A DNA stretch of 64,000 nucleotides from an uncultured Oscillospiraceae bacterium (lineage in GTDB: Bacteria; Bacillota; Clostridia; Oscillospirales; Acutalibacteraceae). Position numbers and translations under genes: made by a program. This document shows positions 60,831 to 64,000 of the stretch, piece by piece (position 1 is the first letter of the stretch; each line of letters starts with the position of its first letter). The notes below the pieces were generated by a model that was not told where the DNA came from, did no database searches, and saw only the letters and a list, made by a program, of their open reading frames with translations. The DNA lies in NCBI GenBank assembly GCA_902492455.1, contig CABULH010000008.1, positions 1 through 64,000 on the forward strand, written 5' to 3'.

Positions 60831-62823
60831 CATCCAGCAACGCCTCCAACCCTTTCCGGAAAGGTTTGTTTCCACGGCTTTCCACGGCCAGCATCGGCGC
60901 GTAGGCGTCCCGGCCGCTGATGGGAATCGAGATCCCCAGCCGCTGCTCGGTTTCCAGAAACCGCTTCACAAAATCCAGTATGCCCCGGTGAATCTCCCCT
61001 ATCCGTTCGGGAGCGGCGGGAGGATTCTTCAAGCGACACTTCCAGCCTTGAATCCCATCCGGATAGAAGCCGATGAGGCTGCCTTCCGGCGCCCCCAGAA
61101 GCAGCTCCCAGTAAAGGTTATGGCCGGCGGCGGGGTCGTGAATTTTCCACAAATCCCGGTTTTGCTGCTGGGAATAGAGATAGCTCACCAGGCGGCCGTC
61201 AAAAAGGAAGGGGTCCGCGCCATCCGATTCCGGACTCTGGCGGGCGTTGGTCCCGGCCAGGATACCGGTGATATCGCAGCCGATTTGCCAAATCCCGTTC
61301 ACGGCGCAGTTCAGCATCATCGCGCCGCTGCCCGCCCAGCCGATATCCACCGCCGCCGCTCTGCGGCAGCCTGCAAGAAGGGAGCGATAATAGAGCCCGC
61401 CGGCGGTGCGCTGATCCTCATAGAGAGCCAGCACCTGCTCCCAGGCATCCATAAGATAGTTCTTTACACTTTCCACGTTTTTATGCGTCAGCTCTGCCTC
61501 CGGCGGCAGGTGGACGGCGGCACAGAGGGGAGGAAGCAGCGGCGTCAGCTCCATCCCTTCCAGAACTCGGCGCAGAGTAAAACGCTGGTTTACCTTGTGC
61601 AGAAGAAAGCGCCGGAAATACTCCGCTTTGTAGAAGCGAGCGGTAAGCTTCACTGCGGCCAGCCGGGACCAATAAGCGTAAACCGTTTTTTCGGTTTCTT
61701 CCGGATAGAGCTGCCGATAGGCTCTCAGGAGCACCGCCCCATCCCGGGAAAGAAACAGCAGCTTGTCCAGCTTATTCTGTTCGGCGTAGGCATGAATAAA
61801 ACGGCAGTAGCCGGTCACAAATAGGCCGCCGTACAGGAAGCCATATTCATATTCCCGGGAATAGGCGGTCAGGCCGCTGTGGAGGTAAGCGTTGACGATG
61901 CCGCGGTAAAGACTGCCGGTGACGGCGGATATGTCCTCCGTACGGAAGCGGTTCCCCGTCTGCTGCACATTGGGATAAAGCCAGGCGTCCATATGATGCC
62001 GCCGTGCCTGTTCCTCATCGGCGTGGGGGTTGTCTCCAACGTGGGTATAACAGCGATGGGCTCCCATTTTCTCTCGGATACTCTCATACAGGGAACCGTC
62101 GCTTTTGGATTTTCCCTCATCGCAGGAGACGAAGCAGCCGTCAAAAGAGGGATAGCCGCAGCCCGCCAGCAGCTTTTGAATATAGGTCTTGCCCAGATAC
62201 ATATCCGACGCCGCAATAAGGGTGACTTTCCGTTTCCGAAGCTTCTGTACCACTTGCAGCATATAGGGGTTGGCATAACAGGCTTTTTGTTCCCAGCGCC
62301 ACTCCGTCTCCATCCCCCGTTCCCGTGGTATCCCCGTTTCCCTTTCCATCGCCTCCCAGATTTCGGCGAAGGTCACTTCCCGTGTCCCCTGCTTTTCCTG
62401 TTTTTCCCGCCGGGCTTTTTCCTCCGTTTCCATGCGGATCCGTCGGAAGTCGGGATATCCCAGTTCCATTCCCACCATATAAAAGAGGTCGGTAGGGCTG
62501 GAGAAGGGGCGGAACACCAGGGTATCAAACACATCGAAGGAAACCACGCTGCAATCGGCCAGCCGGTCCGCCAGCTCTTCCGGGTTCTCCCGGACGGAAA
62601 GGGAGGATTCACTGTCCGCGCTGTATAAGCGGATGTCCCCGCCGCCTGGAGCGCTGTCTGGCTCCGCCAGGCCGCGGCGGAAAAGCAGGTAATATTGGAG
62701 GTTGAGCCACAGCAGGTAAACCAGAGCCAGGCCGCGCTTCATTCCCCGCGCCCGCCCGCGCAGATATCGGTCCCGGATGCCCGGCACCCGGTTCACCAGA
62801 ACGCGATACAGCCTTTCCCGCAT
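60814..62823 (-). CDS. Large HAD-superfamily protein (COG5610-like) of polysaccharide clusters
   Basis: A 669-residue protein. Residues about 90-300 form a HAD domain: VVSFDVFDTLVFRP (motif I), LIAASDMYLG (motif II), DEGKSKSDGSLY and HVGDNPHADEEQARRHHM (motif IV). The rest (about 310-669) has GFLYGGLFVTGYCRFIH, LLFLSRDGAVLLRAYRQLYP, and AAVDIGWAGSGAMML; this extension is typical of COG5610 proteins found in capsule and glycosyltransferase operons. The enzymatic role is not known; a phosphatase or phosphotransferase on the growing glycan is possible. It lies between the exporter ATPase and two sialyltransferase-like genes. Confidence 0.78.
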   Translation of the reverse strand: MRERLYRVLVNRVPGIRDRYLRGRARGMKRGLALVYLLWLNLQYYLLFRRGLAEPDSAPGGGDIRLYSADSESSLSVRENPEELADRLADCSVVSFDVFDTLVFRPFSSPTDLFYMVGMELGYPDFRRIRMETEEKARREKQEKQGTREVTFAEIWEAMERETGIPRERGMETEWRWEQKACYANPYMLQVVQKLRKRKVTLIAASDMYLGKTYIQKLLAGCGYPSFDGCFVSCDEGKSKSDGSLYESIREKMGAHRCYTHVGDNPHADEEQARRHHMDAWLYPNVQQTGNRFRTEDISAVTGSLYRGIVNAYLHSGLTAYSREYEYGFLYGGLFVTGYCRFIHAYAEQNKLDKLLFLSRDGAVLLRAYRQLYPEETEKTVYAYWSRLAAVKLTARFYKAEYFRRFLLHKVNQRFTLRRVLEGMELTPLLPPLCAAVHLPPEAELTHKNVESVKNYLMDAWEQVLALYEDQRTAGGLYYRSLLAGCRRAAAVDIGWAGSGAMMLNCAVNGIWQIGCDITGILAGTNARQSPESDGADPFLFDGRLVSYLYSQQQNRDLWKIHDPAAGHNLYWELLLGAPEGSLIGFYPDGIQGWKCRLKNPPAAPERIGEIHRGILDFVKRFLETEQRLGISIPISGRDAYAPMLAVESRGNKPFRKGLEALLDEMHIG

Positions 62824-62859
62824 ATTCCGCCGTCCCTCCTTCCCTGCCGGTTCAACGAT

Positions 62860-63615
62860 TTATCCCTTCAATTTCTCGTATGCGCGGCAGACGTCTATGG
62901 GGTCCCCTTGGGTCTGCAGCCGTCCTTTTTCAATCCAGATGGCCTTGGTGCAGTTGTCCCGAATCACTGAGGTGGAATGGGAAACCAGCAGCACCGTGGA
63001 GCCGCCGTGAATCATCTCCCGGATACGGGCTTCGCTTTTCTGCCGGAAGAAACGATCCCCCACACTGAGCACCTCGTCTAGAATCAGAATTTCCGGCGTA
63101 TCCCGGGCGGTGGCGATGGCAAAGCCCAGTCGGGACACCATACCGGAGGAGTAGTTGCGCACCTTTTCCTCCATGAACCCTTCCAGTTCGGCAAACGCTA
63201 CAATATCCCCAAAGTGCCGGTCAATGTATTTTTTGGTATAGCCGATGATAGCGCCGTTGAGGTAGACGTTTTCCCTGCCGGTCAGTTCCGGATCGAAGCC
63301 GGTGCCCAGCGTGAGAAGCTGCACCTTGCTTCGGTCCACCTCCACCCTGCCTCCAGTGGGAATCAGCGCCCCGGAGATGATTTTCAGCAGGGTGCTTTTT
63401 CCTGAGCCGTTGGTGCCGATGATCCCGGCCACCTCGCCTCTTTCCACGGTGAAGCTGATGTTGTCCAGCGCCGTGAACAGCTCATAGCGCCTTTCCCTGC
63501 GCAGAGAGCGGATCAGCAGTTCCTTCAGGCTGGTGGCCTCATCCTTGGCTCTTCGGAACTGCATGGTCACATCCTTTACCACAATATCCGTATTGCTTGT
63601 TTCGGCTGTCATCAT
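62860..63615 (-). CDS. Polysaccharide ABC exporter ATPase (Wzt/TagH type)
   Basis: A 251-residue ABC ATPase that powers export of a lipid-linked polysaccharide or teichoic acid. Motifs are Walker A GTNGSGKST, signature YSSGM (in NYSSGMVSRLGFA), Walker B ILILDEVLSVGD and the switch His in LLVSHSTSVI. The N-terminal VKDVTMQFRRAKDEATSLKE and KSEARIREMI are typical of the Wzt/TagH group. There is no C-terminal glycan-binding extension, so chain-terminus recognition of the kind known for some Wzt proteins is not expected. The permease gene ends 21 bases upstream. Confidence 0.92.
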   Translation of the reverse strand: MMTAETSNTDIVVKDVTMQFRRAKDEATSLKELLIRSLRRERRYELFTALDNISFTVERGEVAGIIGTNGSGKSTLLKIISGALIPTGGRVEVDRSKVQLLTLGTGFDPELTGRENVYLNGAIIGYTKKYIDRHFGDIVAFAELEGFMEEKVRNYSSGMVSRLGFAIATARDTPEILILDEVLSVGDRFFRQKSEARIREMIHGGSTVLLVSHSTSVIRDNCTKAIWIEKGRLQTQGDPIDVCRAYEKLKG

Positions 63616-63636
63616 CTTTCCCGCCTTTCCGGTTTT

Positions 63637-63999
63637 CTATAGCTTCTGCATGATCCGGTTCCGGCTCCTTCGAAAAAGGAGATATCCCGCCGCCGTCGCG
63701 CCCAGACTCCAGAAGAGCATCCGCAGCCATTCGATGGGGGTGGGCAGCCCCCCTTGCATCACCGCTCTGCGCAGACAGTCGATGAAGGTGAAAAGGGGAT
63801 TGTTGCGGATCACCACTCGAATGAATCCTTGAAGCTGCTCCGCCGGATAGAAGATGGCCGAACAGTACATCCAGATGGTCAGGACCACTGTGTACAGATG
63901 CTTCACATCCCCGAAAAAAACATAAGCCGTCGCCAGTATAAAAGACAGGCCGAGAGAGAAGAACAGCAGGAAGAGGATGATCACCGGCGTCAGCAGCAT
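63637..63999 (-). CDS. Polysaccharide ABC exporter permease (Wzm/TagG type), partial
   Basis: The C-terminal 120 residues of an ABC-2 type permease; the gene continues beyond the window edge. Four hydrophobic segments are visible, with GDVKHLYTVVLTIWMYCSAIFYPAEQL, the family's hallmark region (SP-I-Y form), and NPLFTFIDCLRRAVM before the last two helices. The tail FRRSRNRIMQKL is basic. It pairs with the ATPase 21 bases downstream to export the polymer made by the operon. Confidence 0.9.
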   Translation of the reverse strand: MLLTPVIILFLLFFSLGLSFILATAYVFFGDVKHLYTVVLTIWMYCSAIFYPAEQLQGFIRVVIRNNPLFTFIDCLRRAVMQGGLPTPIEWLRMLFWSLGATAAGYLLFRRSRNRIMQKL

Positions 64000-64000
64000 G

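Overview
The window looks like a chromosomal segment of a gut-type, Gram-positive Clostridia member, probably Oscillospirales/Ruminococcaceae-like. It is GC-rich by eye except at the left end. Start sites carry strong Shine-Dalgarno sequences and several TTG starts are favoured. There are lipoproteins, a LytR-CpsA-Psr protein, sugar ABC importers without their own ATPase, an NPxTG-like wall-sorting tail and large glycoside hydrolase clusters. No rRNA, CRISPR array, transposase or phage gene was seen. Family names rest on motifs recognised by reading; no database search was run.

Left part (1-15.2 kb): an AT-richer stretch with a frameshifted unknown gene lies on the 3' side of a tRNA-Pro(GGG) gene. 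Next comes a three-gene operon of an FMN/FAD/Fe-S ene-reductase plus both subunits of an aconitase-X dehydratase. A SurA/PrsA-like lipoprotein on the other strand follows. Then come a split transketolase, a MATE exporter, formate-tetrahydrofolate ligase, a small membrane protein, a 4'-phosphopantetheinyl transferase and an LCP cell-wall ligase.

Middle (15.2-46.2 kb): a carbohydrate-utilisation locus, almost all on the minus strand. It holds three secreted or lipidated beta-helix enzymes related to GH28/GH49, one cytoplasmic GH28-like protein, GH27 and GH36 alpha-galactosidases, a GH32-like protein lacking the usual acid/base Glu, and a separate GH43. Two sets of binding protein and paired permeases import the products. 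Between the two permease pairs lie a DUF5696 protein and an NHL-repeat/Yip1 membrane protein. A divergent AraC-type regulator is broken by an exact 58-bp tandem duplication. Two neighbouring surface proteins share with the largest beta-helix enzyme a repeated ~155-residue module that looks like an undescribed glycan-binding domain.

Right middle (46.2-53.9 kb): mixed housekeeping and accessory genes. These are an MBL-like protein, a winged-helix DNA-binding protein, an HxlR regulator, a topoisomerase-type zinc-ribbon protein, a YyaL/DUF255 thioredoxin-domain protein, a binding-protein remnant lacking most of one lobe, and a Pro/Thr-rich coiled-coil lipoprotein.

Right end (53.9-64 kb): a tightly overlapping minus-strand operon for a surface polysaccharide. 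It runs from an ABC exporter (permease cut by the window edge, then ATPase) through a large HAD-type protein, two polysialyltransferase-like proteins and a GT2. It then continues to a KdsB-like CMP-sugar synthetase, a DRE-TIM aldolase fused to a second domain, and a HAD phosphatase. I infer a non-canonical route to a CMP-activated ulosonic acid polymer. This and the shared surface module are the most promising undescribed systems here.
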